A DNA stretch of 64,000 nucleotides, taken from contig NZ_JBEFNF010000003.1 of NCBI RefSeq assembly GCF_040196175.1, forward strand, positions 1-64,000, written 5' to 3'. Numbering within the stretch: position 1 is the stretch's first letter; every line of letters begins with the position of its first letter. This stretch comes from Halospina sp040196175. Lineage in GTDB: Bacteria > Pseudomonadota > Gammaproteobacteria > Pseudomonadales > Oleiphilaceae. Both the position numbers and the translations under genes were made by a program. The notes below the pieces were generated by a model. That model saw only the letters and a list, made by a program, of their open reading frames with translations. It searched no databases and was not told the origin of the DNA. Positions 25,289-33,481 of the stretch are shown here, piece by piece.

Positions 25289-26418
25289 TCGTATCCCTCC
25301 GCTTCCTGTTCCCGAATAGCAGCCTCATAGGCCTCCGCAAACACAGGGCTGCGCATCATGCGCTCGGTATCGCCCCATTCCTCACGCTGCCAGTCACGCC
25401 GTGCCTTCAGCTCTCCATAAGCCCGCGCCCGGCGAACCAGATCCCACTTCGGTAGGCACATTGCCGCGGAATCCTCAGGAGTATCTGAAAGCAGCTCACT
25501 CACCACAGCCTCGACCCCCCGCAGCATGGCTCGGTCATGGCCGCGTATATCGGAAAAGGCATCCGATACGGCCTGCTGCGGCTGCATGAAAGCTGGATTG
25601 CGCCGCAACACCAGAGCTTCAACAGCGTCCTGGGACGTGGCGGAGAACTTGAGGGGATTGTTGCCTTGGCGCCCGAACAGCGTCTGTTCCACCCTCAGGG
25701 ACTGCTTCTCGCGGGCCCTTTGGCGAAGCAGACTCATCAGTTGATCCAGAAGGATACGGGTCAAACCACCCAGCTCACTCAGCGCCTCATCGGACAGCGA
25801 ACTGCTAGCCACCGCATCCATCCCAAGGGCCTCAACGAAGGGCTGGATGCCACTGGCAGGGTCCTGCGTTGACACTGCCTCGGCTTGCGCTTCGGATGCG
25901 GGCCCCTCCTGCCACTGCCAATCCGAAGGAATCGCCACCTCCGGGAGTGTGACGTGGCTGTCCATAGGCTCAGAAGCCTCCTCAAGACCTGCCATGGGAT
26001 TCGCAATAGCCGTCGCTTGCTGCTGGGGCGAAGTGTGCGCGCCCGGATTCGGCTGTGACGCAGCGGCGGGAACCTCAGTTTTCTCCGTGACTGGCTGCTT
26101 AGCCGTCACGCTGATCTCATAATCCCCCAGCATGATCTGATCGCCATCACTCAGAACCGCTTCACCGCCTTGGCCCAACGGGGTATCCGCACGGTTGAGA
26201 AAGAGACCATTGGTGGAACGATCAAGCAGGTGGAAGGCGCCATCCCGGTAGACAATCTCTCCGTGAACAGAGGAAACAACTCGTTCCGGATCAGGCAGAT
26301 GCCAGTCGCAGTCCTGAGAGCGTCCAAAGGTATAGCGCCGGTCAGGACTAACCTGGTACTGGCTGGTCACATTGGGCGAGAGTCGCTGATAGCTCGTGAT
26401 GGCAAGCGCCAATTCCAT
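25285..26418 (-). CDS. tagH: TagH, FHA-domain T6SS regulator (Fha)
   Basis: The 377-aa protein has an N-terminal FHA domain (about 25-95) with YTFGRSQDCDWHLPD and SSVHGEI, the phosphothreonine-binding signature. A Gln/Ala/Glu-rich linker and a C-terminal domain of the TagH type follow (LTRILLDQLMSLLRQRAREK, NPLKFS, then ALVLRR). FHA proteins switch on T6SS assembly when the partner kinase phosphorylates them. It is the first gene of the main operon, with AGGAG 6 bases before ATG 26418. Confidence 0.92.
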   Translation of the reverse strand: MELALAITSYQRLSPNVTSQYQVSPDRRYTFGRSQDCDWHLPDPERVVSSVHGEIVYRDGAFHLLDRSTNGLFLNRADTPLGQGGEAVLSDGDQIMLGDYEISVTAKQPVTEKTEVPAAASQPNPGAHTSPQQQATAIANPMAGLEEASEPMDSHVTLPEVAIPSDWQWQEGPASEAQAEAVSTQDPASGIQPFVEALGMDAVASSSLSDEALSELGGLTRILLDQLMSLLRQRAREKQSLRVEQTLFGRQGNNPLKFSATSQDAVEALVLRRNPAFMQPQQAVSDAFSDIRGHDRAMLRGVEAVVSELLSDTPEDSAAMCLPKWDLVRRARAYGELKARRDWQREEWGDTERMMRSPVFAEAYEAAIREQEAEGYE

Positions 26419-26462
26419 TGGCTTCTCCTGTCCCTGGGAGTCCTGATAACTTTTTCTTTTCC

Positions 26463-26479
26463 TTGAGTCGGTTTGAGTC
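26463..26479. promoter_or_regulatory. Two direct TTGAGTC repeats, one helical turn apart, upstream of tagH
   Basis: TTGAGTC occurs at 26463-26469 and again at 26473-26479, so the start-to-start distance is exactly 10 bases. The pair lies 45 bases upstream of the tagH start, in the 200-base gap shared with the divergent kinase. Two tandem half-sites on one DNA face are the usual target of a dimeric or OmpR-type activator. Which regulator binds is unknown. Confidence 0.4.
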
Positions 26480-26556
26480 CTGTACCGACGCGTTTAAATC
26501 CTATTGCCAATCCATGGGACTGTCAATGACCTGCTTCACACCCAACTGACCACACA

Positions 26557-26586
26557 TTGACCCAGCCAAGCACGCTTAGCTAGACT
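26557..26586 (+). promoter_or_regulatory. Candidate sigma-70 promoter of the kinase gene
   Basis: TTGACC (26557-26562) and TAGACT (26581-26586) are separated by 18 bases, and the -10 hexamer ends 32 bases before ATG 26619. Each hexamer has four to five consensus matches. The start codon has AAAGGAA 8 bases ahead. Confidence 0.45.
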
Positions 26587-26618
26587 CTGGCGCTATTGAC
26601 AGGGAAAGGAATTCCGGC

Positions 26619-28526
26619 ATGGATGCAACACGGATTCGGCCTCGAACAGAGCAGACCGAAACGGACGAACAGCCTCTCTCACTCAACCACTCACGCCATC
26701 CGCGACTGGACCAGTGCCTTGCGGGACGATACCGCGTTGAAGCGCTGGTCGCCTCCGGCGGCATGAATGACGTCTACCGGGCTGTGGATGAACATCTTGA
26801 GCGCGCCGGCTCAAACGACTGCCAGGTTGCAGTCAAAATCCTGCGCCAGTCGCTGACCCACGATCCGGATGCCGTCTCAATGCTGGCAAGGGAAGCCGCT
26901 CGCTCCATGCGGCTTGCTCACCCCGGCATCATCCGGGTCAAGGATCTGGAGCAGGACGGCGATACCTGGTTCATCGTCATGGAGTTGCTCGAGGGAGAGC
27001 CGCTATCCAGGTTGATCCAGCGCCACCGCCCCCGGGGATTACCCTGGAAAGGATGCCGCTGGATCATCCGGCAGGTACTGGAGACGCTGCGCTACGCCCA
27101 CGGCCAAGGCATCGTGCATGCTGATCTCAAACCATCCAACGTCTTTCTTACCCACGACGGCCAGGTGAAGCTGCTCGATTTCGGGGTTGCCCGTGCCCTG
27201 CGATCCCAACAGCAGGTAGAGGACTATCTCGCACCCCGTCAGAAAGACGAAACCCGGATGTTCGGCTATACGCCAGCCTATGCCTCGCCCTCATTGAGGG
27301 CGGGCAACGAATCCCGGCCCCACGATGACCTCTATGCCCTGGCCTGTATCGCCTACGAACTTGTCAGCAGCCGCCACCCGTTTGAGCGCCGTGAGCTCAC
27401 TGATGCCGAGAGGGCCAGTTACCCCCTGAAACGCCCGAAACATCTTCCCTGGCGCGTCTGGCGCGTCATACGCCCTCTGCTGCGCCAGAATCAACCGCAA
27501 CCCTCAACCGAGCGCTGGGAAAAAGCCCTGGCGCCCCGCCAATGGCGGATCCCCGCCGCAGCGGCCATAGGCGGACTGCTCACCAGCCTGACTCTAGCTG
27601 GCGCACAGGCCGGGCTGGACATGAGCCATGACACAGCCCCTTCCCTGAAAAACAAGTTGGATGGACTCGACCTGCTTTCTCAGGGTGCCACCCCACGGCA
27701 AATTATTACGGCCCTGCCCGCGCTATCGGACCTGGAGCGGGGCGCCATCCTGAGACACCGTGAACCGCTGTTGAGCAAGCACTATATCAGTAGACTCACA
27801 GAGGCCACCCGAGCGCTCCAGAAGGGTAAGCTTGCGCCGGTTCCAAAGGCTCTGACACTGGCTCAGCAGGCGCAAAGGTACTACCCAAACCATTCAGCCA
27901 TCAGCAAAGCACGGAACCAGTTCCAGCAACGGCGCGTTTCCCTTGCAGACGCACTGCGAGAGCAGTGGCAGCAAAAGCTGGCTGCCACCCGATTTAAGGA
28001 GGCAGACACATTGGCGATGCTCACCAAACGTCACAACCAGCTCAGCCTGCTTGGTGAGCAACCCCCGGCCCCAGAGGCAGAGGTCCGAAGCGCCTACAGC
28101 ACAGCGCTGCAAGATGCCATGACGGACTCTGACACGGGTGCCCTCAGGAATCTGGTTGCTCTGGGCGACCTGGCATTCGGCCATGACTCCGACATCGGTC
28201 CAGCTCTGGCGTGGGCACGGGTCCAGGCTGGTTTCTCGGTGACAAGCGCTTCCGGGAATTCTGTCGAGCACAAGCTCATGCGTCTGGAAAAGGCAGTTGC
28301 CGGGGCTGAAACTGTGGCGGAGCTGAATGCGGTTTTCGAGACTTTGCAGGAACTACCCCAGGCATCGACAGACCATGCAGCAAAGCTGGAGAGCTTGCAG
28401 CAGGCTCTGGCCAACCGCTACATGCAGCAGGCCAGGCAGAGGCTGGGCGAGCAACGACTGGAATCTGCTGGGCCGCTGCTCGAGCGGGCGACAGACCTAA
28501 CCCGTAGAGCCCAGGCATCGCCCTGA
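26619..28526 (+). CDS. Serine/threonine protein kinase of the T6SS (PpkA/Stk type)
   Basis: The 635-aa protein has a Hanks-type kinase domain (about 35-290) with GGMNDVYRA (47-55), catalytic Lys73 in VAVKIL, HADLKPSN (167-174), DFG (187-189) and YTPAYASP as activation-segment end. A predicted membrane helix (about 311-330) follows, then about 300 residues of helical, probably periplasmic sequence. It should phosphorylate TagH and be opposed by PppA. The catalytic loop reads HAD instead of HRD, so this is a non-RD kinase. The gene is divergent from tagH. Confidence 0.9.
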   Translation: MDATRIRPRTEQTETDEQPLSLNHSRHPRLDQCLAGRYRVEALVASGGMNDVYRAVDEHLERAGSNDCQVAVKILRQSLTHDPDAVSMLAREAARSMRLAHPGIIRVKDLEQDGDTWFIVMELLEGEPLSRLIQRHRPRGLPWKGCRWIIRQVLETLRYAHGQGIVHADLKPSNVFLTHDGQVKLLDFGVARALRSQQQVEDYLAPRQKDETRMFGYTPAYASPSLRAGNESRPHDDLYALACIAYELVSSRHPFERRELTDAERASYPLKRPKHLPWRVWRVIRPLLRQNQPQPSTERWEKALAPRQWRIPAAAAIGGLLTSLTLAGAQAGLDMSHDTAPSLKNKLDGLDLLSQGATPRQIITALPALSDLERGAILRHREPLLSKHYISRLTEATRALQKGKLAPVPKALTLAQQAQRYYPNHSAISKARNQFQQRRVSLADALREQWQQKLAATRFKEADTLAMLTKRHNQLSLLGEQPPAPEAEVRSAYSTALQDAMTDSDTGALRNLVALGDLAFGHDSDIGPALAWARVQAGFSVTSASGNSVEHKLMRLEKAVAGAETVAELNAVFETLQELPQASTDHAAKLESLQQALANRYMQQARQRLGEQRLESAGPLLERATDLTRRAQASP

Positions 28527-28536
28527 GGTCGGCCGT

Positions 28537-28809
28537 TCAGCCGTGCTTCTGCTTCATACTCTCCAGCAGATCCACATACTGCTGCATGGCATCATCGGAG
28601 CTGGTGCCCTTGAGTTCTTCCCAGGCGCTGTATTTAGCACGCCCCACCTGGTCCAGCATACCGGGCTTCTTGCCCTTCACATCGCCCTCGGTGGCCTGTT
28701 TGTAGAGCGCATAAAACTGGAGCTTGAGGTCATTGGAAGGTTTGAAGTCACCTTCCGCACTCTGCACGTAGTTAACGGCTTCATCGAATTGCTGTTTCAG
28801 GTCACTCAT
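28537..28809 (-). CDS. Acyl-CoA-binding protein
   Basis: The 90-aa protein matches the ACBP family in length and motifs: KPSNDLKLQFYALYKQATEGD, then KPGMLDQVGRAKYSAWEEL and, near the end, AMQQYVDLLE. The four-helix ACBP fold binds long-chain acyl-CoA esters in the cytoplasm. ACBP is widespread in eukaryotes and scattered among gammaproteobacteria. AGAGGT precedes ATG 28809. It ends 11 bases from the convergent kinase gene, with no clear terminator between. Confidence 0.93.
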   Translation of the reverse strand: MSDLKQQFDEAVNYVQSAEGDFKPSNDLKLQFYALYKQATEGDVKGKKPGMLDQVGRAKYSAWEELKGTSSDDAMQQYVDLLESMKQKHG

Positions 28810-28834
28810 AAGCTACCTCTTTGAACACTGGCTG

Positions 28835-29272
28835 TTACTCCCGTACCTGCGTGTTAGTGGTGGACCCGGGCGCATAAGTCCGGTTCTGAAAACCGGGATA
28901 CTGAACCTGGGGCGTTGCAGACCTATCCATGGTTGGTCCGATCAGCTGTTCCCGCTGACGCTCCAGCTGATTCCGCTCCATATTCAGAGCCCGGCGCAAA
29001 TCATCACTGAGGTACACTGGCTCAACCAAAAGCTGGGTATCCGCACCCACCAGCCCTGTAGTGGGGGGTCCCAGGGCCCCTTGGATGCTCGTTTCGCTCA
29101 GCTGTTCCTCGCCCACCGGGGCGAACTGAATACTTTCCAGAGTGGAGCGTTCACTCTGCGATGGGAAGCCTTCATCCCCGTCATTGCTGGCCTCCTGCGC
29201 CTGCAGCGGTGACGCAAACGCAACCAAAAGGGCGCTGAGCGCGTAAGCGCAACGCCAGTATCGGGCTGGCAT
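28835..29272 (-). CDS. Exported hypothetical protein
   Basis: The 145-aa protein has a clear signal peptide ending near LQAQEAS (cleavage about residue 25). The mature part is Glu/Gln/Ser-rich and low in cysteine, with a QLERQREQL stretch that may be a short helix. AGGGAGA lies ahead of the ATG at 29272. It precedes the ACBP gene by 25 bases and may share its transcript. I recognise no family. Confidence 0.65.
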   Translation of the reverse strand: MPARYWRCAYALSALLVAFASPLQAQEASNDGDEGFPSQSERSTLESIQFAPVGEEQLSETSIQGALGPPTTGLVGADTQLLVEPVYLSDDLRRALNMERNQLERQREQLIGPTMDRSATPQVQYPGFQNRTYAPGSTTNTQVRE

Positions 29273-29358
29273 ACCGGATTCTCCCTATCCAGCGGATTCA
29301 GTCCGATGATAGCGCGTGCGCGTTCAGAAAATCGCCAACGCACTCGCATTCCTGGCAT

Positions 29359-29859
29359 TCAGGCGTAATGAATCTCCGTAATGATCCATACGCGATCTCT
29401 CTCACTGGTCTTCTGGACCACTTCATCGTCCACACGCTTGCGTAGCATGGCTCTGGCGAAGGGCGCATCGACACTCAACAGGCCCTCGCTCACATCGAAC
29501 TCATCCGGTCCGACAAGGCGATAACGCACTTGCTCACCGCTCTCCTCTTCCTCCAACGTCACCCAAGCGCCGAAGAAGACACGGCTGGTATCCTGGGGCG
29601 ATTCACGGACGACCGTAAGCTCATCCAGCCGCTTGCTGAGAAAGCGCACACGGCTGTCAATCTCCCGCAGCTGCTTCTTGCCGTAAATGTACTCGGCGTT
29701 CTCGGAACGATCCCCCTGAGCCGCCGCCTCCTTCACAGCCTGGGTTACCGCCGGGCGTTTCTCCTTCCACAGATAGCGCAGCTCTTCGCGCAGCGCCCGC
29801 TCACCCTCGGGCGTAATGTAGCGGGAACCGTGCTGGCGTGGTGGTCGATAGCGTCCCAT
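29359..29859 (-). CDS. greB: GreB, transcript cleavage factor
   Basis: The 166-aa protein has an N-terminal coiled-coil (about 10-85), with YITPEGERALREELRYL and RSENAEYIYGKKQLREID, and a C-terminal globular domain (VGPDEFDVSEGLLSVDAPFARAM in short conserved blocks). The basic patch RVRFLSKRLDEL marks GreB rather than GreA. It stimulates cleavage of the 3' end of RNA in backtracked RNA polymerase. A GGGAGA site precedes ATG 29859. Confidence 0.95.
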   Translation of the reverse strand: MGRYRPPRQHGSRYITPEGERALREELRYLWKEKRPAVTQAVKEAAAQGDRSENAEYIYGKKQLREIDSRVRFLSKRLDELTVVRESPQDTSRVFFGAWVTLEEEESGEQVRYRLVGPDEFDVSEGLLSVDAPFARAMLRKRVDDEVVQKTSERDRVWIITEIHYA

Positions 29860-29972
29860 AGCTTCTCCCGTGGATCATTGATCCGTAACGGCGGTTGTTA
29901 GGTTGTGCACTCTAATCATTCGCAGTAGTCTCATGCCAGATTGAATCCGGAACCCAATCAGAGGTGAGCCCT

Positions 29973-30248
29973 ATGAATACCAAAAAACTGACTGCAGTGG
30001 CACTGAATGGCCTTGATCGTATCGGCTATGAACTTGAAAACTTTGGTGTCACCAACCGGGTCAACCGTCACACTCTGGCTGCTTTCATGATGGCCGAAAA
30101 GAACCGGTTTGAAGGCGAAATCGACAGTCTTAACGCGCGCACAGCACGCTATCGGGCGATAGCCGAGAATGCGGCCGAGCTGGCCTTCCGCCCGGCTCGC
30201 ACTGCAACTGAGACGGTGCGCGGTCTGGTCGGCGGCAAAAGCGCCTGA
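29973..30248 (+). CDS. Small conserved-looking hypothetical protein
   Basis: The 91-aa protein starts at ATG 29973 (MNTKKLTAVALNGLDRIGYELE), chosen over an in-frame GTG at 29964 because AGAGGTG lies at good distance. It is helical and soluble with an amphipathic central stretch (RFEGEIDSLNARTARYRAIAENAAE) and a basic tail. Size and composition recall small phasin-like or coiled-coil proteins, but I cannot name a family. It is divergent from greB and convergent with the sensor kinase. Confidence 0.6.
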   Translation: MNTKKLTAVALNGLDRIGYELENFGVTNRVNRHTLAAFMMAEKNRFEGEIDSLNARTARYRAIAENAAELAFRPARTATETVRGLVGGKSA

Positions 30249-30262
30249 AGCGGTCCCGCACG

Positions 30263-31678
30263 CTATTCGCGTTCGCCGTTATCCGCCGCCGAAGCCTGGG
30301 CTGGAAGGTAGAGTGTGACCTTCAGGCCAGGCCTATCGGCGCCGGGGTCGGCATCCGAGAGATCAATACGCCCCTCGTGCAACTCCACCACAGCACTCAC
30401 CAGACTTAGACCCAACCCATTGCCAGGCTGTGACCGGCTCTTGCCAACGCGATAGAAGCGGCCGAAGATGTTTTCCTTCTCGTGGTCCGGTACGCCATCG
30501 CCACTGTCCGCCACCTCCAGCACCGCCTGGTCTCCTTCACGGCGAACCGCCACGCCAATGCGACCGCCTTCGTCGGTGTATTTGATGGCGTTGTCGATCA
30601 GGTTACTGACCGCCTGGAACAATAGATCCCGGTCGCCAAGCAGCGCTACTTCCTCGTCTGCTTCGTAGCCAAGAACCTGATCTTTCTCTTCGGCCACTGC
30701 CTCGTAGAGCTCAACCGCGTCCGTTACCAGAGTGCTCAGCTCCAGCGGTTTGCTTTGCAGCGTCTTGCCTCCCGTTTCGAGGCGGGCAATACGCAACAGG
30801 GCATTGAAGGTACCCAGAAGCTGATCCGCTTCAGCTACTGCCTCACCCACCTGTTCCTGGGCATCCGGATCTTTCAGGTTGATCAGGGTGTTCTCGAGCT
30901 GGGTTCGGAGCCGGGTCAGTGGCGTGCGCAGGTCGTGGGCAATGCTGTCTGACACATGACGGATGCCTTCCATCAGGTATTCGATGCGATCGAGCATCTG
31001 GTTGAGGTTATCCGCCAGCTGATCAAAGTCATCCTGCGTACCCCGGGTGGGCACGCGCTGGGACAGATCCCCATGCATGATCCGGTAGGCCGTCTGATTG
31101 ATAACCTCGATCCGCCGGGTTGTGCTCCGGCTCATGAAAAAGCCGCCGATCACAGCCAGCCCCAGCGAAATCCCCATCCCCCAGTTCATAGCCGCCTCAA
31201 TGAGGCTCTTAACCCGGCTGAGCTCACTGATATCCTGCCCCACCAGCAACCTCAGCCCGCCCTGAACCTCGAACACACGCGCCCGCGCCCGTCGGGGCTC
31301 GCCTTCAAAGCCCATGGATTCATTGAGAGAGAAGTCGATCCAGCCGTTGCTGGTCCTGGCTTCCTCGGGCCACTTGGGAAGGTTGCCGGCGAGCTTGAGG
31401 TAGTCCTCGGTGGCGAACAGGTATAGAGAGTCCCCTTCTGGATCCCGGGACACCCGTTCGCGCACCACGTTCATAAGGCCATTGATGCCCCGCGAACGAT
31501 ACTGCTCCGCAAGGCCGGCGATTTCCGCTTCAATGGTTTGGTCAGTCTGCTCCATCATGAACCCGGCAGTACGCCAGTAAATGAACGCCAGCAGTATGAA
31601 CACAGAGGTAGCGAACACCACCATGTAGAGCATCGCGACCTGGAACGTGGAGGTTCGTAGCTGGCTAAGAATCGTCAC
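30263..31678 (-). CDS. Two-component sensor histidine kinase
   Basis: From GTG 31678 (VTILSQLRTST) the protein has 471 residues: a membrane segment (MLYMVVFATSVFILLAFIYW, about 16-36), a periplasmic sensor of about 130 residues, a second membrane segment (GMGISLGLAVIGGFF), a HAMP linker, a HisKA box SIAHDLRTPLTRLR with the phospho-accepting His, and an HATPase domain (NLIDNAIKYTDEGG, DSGDGVPDHE, GNGLGLSLV). The start overlaps the regulator stop by 14 bases, so the pair is coupled. The stimulus is not evident. Confidence 0.92.
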   Translation of the reverse strand: MTILSQLRTSTFQVAMLYMVVFATSVFILLAFIYWRTAGFMMEQTDQTIEAEIAGLAEQYRSRGINGLMNVVRERVSRDPEGDSLYLFATEDYLKLAGNLPKWPEEARTSNGWIDFSLNESMGFEGEPRRARARVFEVQGGLRLLVGQDISELSRVKSLIEAAMNWGMGISLGLAVIGGFFMSRSTTRRIEVINQTAYRIMHGDLSQRVPTRGTQDDFDQLADNLNQMLDRIEYLMEGIRHVSDSIAHDLRTPLTRLRTQLENTLINLKDPDAQEQVGEAVAEADQLLGTFNALLRIARLETGGKTLQSKPLELSTLVTDAVELYEAVAEEKDQVLGYEADEEVALLGDRDLLFQAVSNLIDNAIKYTDEGGRIGVAVRREGDQAVLEVADSGDGVPDHEKENIFGRFYRVGKSRSQPGNGLGLSLVSAVVELHEGRIDLSDADPGADRPGLKVTLYLPAQASAADNGERE

Positions 31679-32345
31679 GAAGCATGTACCCGGCGCCACG
31701 GATGGTCTGCAGCAACGGCTTTTCAAACCCTTTGTCGATCTTGGAGCGCAGCCGACTGATATGAACGTCGATGACGTTGGTCTGCGGATCGAAATGGTAG
31801 TCCCATACTTTCTCCAGCAACATGGTACGGGTTACCACCTGATCGGCATGGCGCATCAGGTATTCCAGAAGCCGGAACTCACGGGGCTGCACATCAATGT
31901 TCATGCCGTTGCGCTTAACGGTACGCGCCAGCAGGTCCATCTCCAGATCCGCCACCTTCAGCACCGTCTCGGTATCACCACCACTGCGCGCACGCCGCGC
32001 AAGCACATCCAGCCGCGCCAACAGCTCAGTGAAGGAAAATGGCTTGGTGAGATAATCATCCCCCCCGCCGCGCAGTCCTTCCACACGAGCATCCACATCA
32101 CCCAGTGCGCTCAGGATCAGAACCGGGGTCTGATTGCCGGTGGCACGGATGGTTTTGATGATGTTGAGTCCATCCATGCCCGGCAGCATGCGGTCGATGA
32201 TCATCACATCGTAATCACCCGACGCCGCCATGGTCATGCCTTCCTTGCCATCAGTGGCATGATCAACCACGTAATCGCTCTCGCGCAGTCCCTTGTTCAG
32301 GTAGTCGGCCACATCCTGATCATCTTCAATCACCAATACACGCAC
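31665..32345 (-). CDS. OmpR/PhoB-family response regulator
   Basis: The 226-aa protein has a receiver domain (1-115) with acidic pocket IEDD, phospho-acceptor Asp51 in MIIDRMLPGMDG and TKPF, then a winged-helix DNA-binding domain (REFRLLEYLMRHADQVVTR, VIDVHISRLRSKID, TIRGAGYML). It resembles the heavy-metal/QseB-like group more than OmpR itself. It is transcribed before its kinase. Confidence 0.93.
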   Translation of the reverse strand: MRVLVIEDDQDVADYLNKGLRESDYVVDHATDGKEGMTMAASGDYDVMIIDRMLPGMDGLNIIKTIRATGNQTPVLILSALGDVDARVEGLRGGGDDYLTKPFSFTELLARLDVLARRARSGGDTETVLKVADLEMDLLARTVKRNGMNIDVQPREFRLLEYLMRHADQVVTRTMLLEKVWDYHFDPQTNVIDVHISRLRSKIDKGFEKPLLQTIRGAGYMLRDDS

Positions 32346-32461
32346 CCTGAAATCCCCCTTTTACGTAAGCCCTCGAAAAACATTAACAGATCGCCGGCAG
32401 GTTACGGGCGAGGTGCATTACCGGCAAAGTTACCATGTATTAAGGCTGATGACGCTCCAAA

Positions 32462-32491
32462 TAAAAAGGCCGCTCCCGGGGGAGCGGCCTT
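32462..32491 (-). terminator. Rho-independent terminator of rpoH
   Basis: AAGGCCGCTCC (32466-32476) pairs with GGAGCGGCCTT (32481-32491). On the minus strand the hairpin is followed by TTTTTATTT, a good uridine tract. It lies 26 bases after the rpoH stop at 32517 and ahead of the response-regulator gene, so it separates the two units. Confidence 0.88.
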
Positions 32492-32516
32492 CCAGATGCT
32501 TCACTGGCGGTGGTGC

Positions 32517-33371
32517 TCAGGCCACCATGCTGGTGCGGATTTTCTTCATTGCGTTTTTCTCAAGCTGGCGGATGCGCTCGGCGGAAACGCCATACTCGTC
32601 GGCCAGCTCATGTAGCGTTGCCTTATTCTCACTGAGCCAGCGCCGGCGAAGAATGTCCTGACTGCGTTCGTCCAGTCCCGCCAAAGCATGGCCGAGCCGT
32701 GCGCTGGAGTCCTGGCTCCAGTCCGCGTGCTCCAGCTGGCTGGCCGGATCATAGCGTTTGTCGTCCAGATAGTGAACGGGCGCCTGCCAGCCGGTCTCAT
32801 CATCGTCATCGGTGGGTGCATCAAAAGCCATATCATGAGACGTCATGCGGCCTTCCATCTCACGGACCACTTTCGGCTCCACGCCCAGGTCCTTCGCCAC
32901 CGCCTCGGTTTCGTCATTATTAAGCCAAGCCAGACGCTTCTTGGAGCTGCGCAGATTGAAGAACAGCTTACGCTGGGCCTTGGTCGTAGCTACTTTCACG
33001 ATGCGCCAGTTACGCAGAATAAACTCGTGGATCTCAGCCTTGATCCAATGCACGGCGAAGGAAACCAGCCGCACCCCATAGCCCGGGTCAAAGCGCTTAA
33101 CCGCCTTCATGAGACCAACGTTACCTTCCTGAATCAGGTCCGCCTGATTCAGGCCATAGCCTGCATAGCTGCGCGCGATATGCACAACAAACCGTAGGTG
33201 CGACAGAACCATCTGCCGCGCTGCTTCAATGTCCCCATGCTCCTGATAACGCTGGGCCAACGATTGTTCTTCATCGGAACCCAGTATCGGAATCTGGTTG
33301 ACGGTCTGAATGTAGCTCTCCAGATTGGCACCCGGTACCAGGTTCTGGCTGAGCTGAAGTTGTGTACCCAT
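32517..33371 (-). CDS. rpoH: RpoH, heat-shock sigma factor (sigma-32)
   Basis: The 284-aa protein has region 2 motifs DLIQEGNVGLMKAVKRFDP and YGVRLVSFAVHWIKAEI, the RpoH-box-like stretch RKLFFNLRSSKKRL, and region 4 GLDERSQDILRRRWL with TLHELADEYGVSAERIRQLE. The ATG at 33371 follows GGGGGGAG. It directs RNA polymerase to chaperone and protease genes. It follows ftsX, as in most gammaproteobacteria, but has its own promoter and terminator. Confidence 0.97.
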   Translation of the reverse strand: MGTQLQLSQNLVPGANLESYIQTVNQIPILGSDEEQSLAQRYQEHGDIEAARQMVLSHLRFVVHIARSYAGYGLNQADLIQEGNVGLMKAVKRFDPGYGVRLVSFAVHWIKAEIHEFILRNWRIVKVATTKAQRKLFFNLRSSKKRLAWLNNDETEAVAKDLGVEPKVVREMEGRMTSHDMAFDAPTDDDDETGWQAPVHYLDDKRYDPASQLEHADWSQDSSARLGHALAGLDERSQDILRRRWLSENKATLHELADEYGVSAERIRQLEKNAMKKIRTSMVA

Positions 33372-33416
33372 GGTGCTCCCCCCTGTTCATTGTCTCCCGA
33401 CAACGATACTGCCATT

Positions 33417-33444
33417 AACATATGGACCTTTCTTACGCTTTCAA
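33417..33444 (-). promoter_or_regulatory. rpoH promoter, possibly dual sigma-70/sigma-32
   Basis: On the minus strand TTGAAA (33444-33439) and TATGTT (33422-33417) lie 16 bases apart, 45 bases before the rpoH start. The same DNA also reads CTTGAA, then 13 bases, then TCCATAT, close to the sigma-32 pattern CTTGAA...CCCCATNT. The sigma-70 reading is the safer one. Confidence 0.55.
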
Positions 33445-33481
33445 GCCCATTGCGTCCATACGGACTACCCCGTATGAACGT

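Noticed and set aside
31665..32345. Identity of the response regulator as OmpR, suggested by closeness to greB
   Set aside because: Receiver and DNA-binding sequences look more like the metal/QseB-type group, and its sensor has a large periplasmic domain.
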